Of a DNA stretch of 5,577 nt, positions 5,518 through 5,577 are shown piece after piece. Each line of letters begins with the position of its first letter. The stretch's first letter is position 1. The notes under the pieces are model-generated. The model was not told where the DNA came from, ran no database searches, and saw only the letters and a program-made list of their open reading frames with translations. Source of the DNA: Candidatus Sumerlaeota bacterium. Lineage in GTDB: Bacteria > Sumerlaeota > Sumerlaeia > MVZB01 > JAJFLK01. The stretch covers positions 1 through 5,577 of the forward strand of contig JAJFLK010000407.1 in the NCBI GenBank assembly GCA_021772735.1, written 5' to 3'. The position numbers were made by a program, and so were the translations under genes.

Positions 5518-5577
5518 ATGACCTCCAGCTTTTCACACTCCAATGGCTCAGGACCGGCATCATACGGACCGGGTCTG
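5518..5577 (+). CDS. Start of a further operon gene, truncated by window end
   Basis: An ATG 18 nt after the preceding stop opens a frame that stays open to the window edge: 20 codons, beginning MTSSFSHSNGSGPASYGPGL. AGGA at 5501-5504 lies 13 nt upstream, the same spacing as for the Wzz-like gene. The visible Ser/Gly-rich stretch looks disordered and gives no family. From its place it should be another EPS gene, for example a polymerase, exosortase, secreted protein or glycosyltransferase, but this cannot be decided here. Confidence 0.5.
   Translation, partial: MTSSFSHSNGSGPASYGPGL

Noticed and set aside
1..5577. CRISPR arrays, tRNA or rRNA genes, insertion sequences
   Set aside because: No direct repeat series, cloverleaf-like segment, transposase or terminal inverted repeats were seen.

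Overview
The window is GC-rich, densely coding DNA, all on the + strand, from a Gram-negative-type (diderm) bacterium. An outer-membrane lipoprotein of the Wza/polysaccharide-export family, a Wzz/GumC-type inner-membrane protein and a sigma-54 activator support this. Planctomycetota or a deltaproteobacterial-type lineage would fit, but the sequence alone does not settle the phylum. I read it as the regulatory head and first secretion genes of an exopolysaccharide (EPS) or capsule locus.

Layout. Positions 1-970 hold the 3' part of a sigma-54 enhancer-binding protein: AAA+ domain with intact GAFTGA, then a Fis-type helix-turn-helix. A gene-free stretch of about 490 bp (971-1456) follows. It contains a near-perfect -24/-12 sigma-54 promoter (1217-1232), an inverted repeat about 175 bp upstream of the predicted start site that could be the activator site (1050-1081), and a predicted leader of about 215 nt with several strong stem-loops. 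The first gene behind it (1457-1966) encodes a small protein that resembles a shortened, catalytically dead GGDEF domain. It has GDDAA in place of GGDEF but keeps an RxxD motif exactly five residues upstream, where the c-di-GMP inhibitory site lies. After a 255 bp gap come a Wza-like export lipoprotein (2222-2971), a 587-residue Wzz/GumC-type chain-length protein (3044-4807) and, overlapping it by ATGA, a separate BY-kinase-like ATPase whose Walker A lysine is missing (4804-5499). A further gene starts at 5518 and runs off the end.

How the parts may fit together (inference): the activator with sigma-54 RNA polymerase would switch on the operon, the structured leader could add post-transcriptional control, and the degenerate GGDEF protein could act as a c-di-GMP receptor for the export machinery, much as PelD does for Pel polysaccharide. 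The lipoprotein, the Wzz-like protein and the ATPase would form the trans-envelope export and length-control complex. The most interesting feature is two signalling-type domains with lost catalytic residues (a dead cyclase with its I-site kept, and a P-loop partner without its lysine) in one sigma-54-controlled EPS locus.
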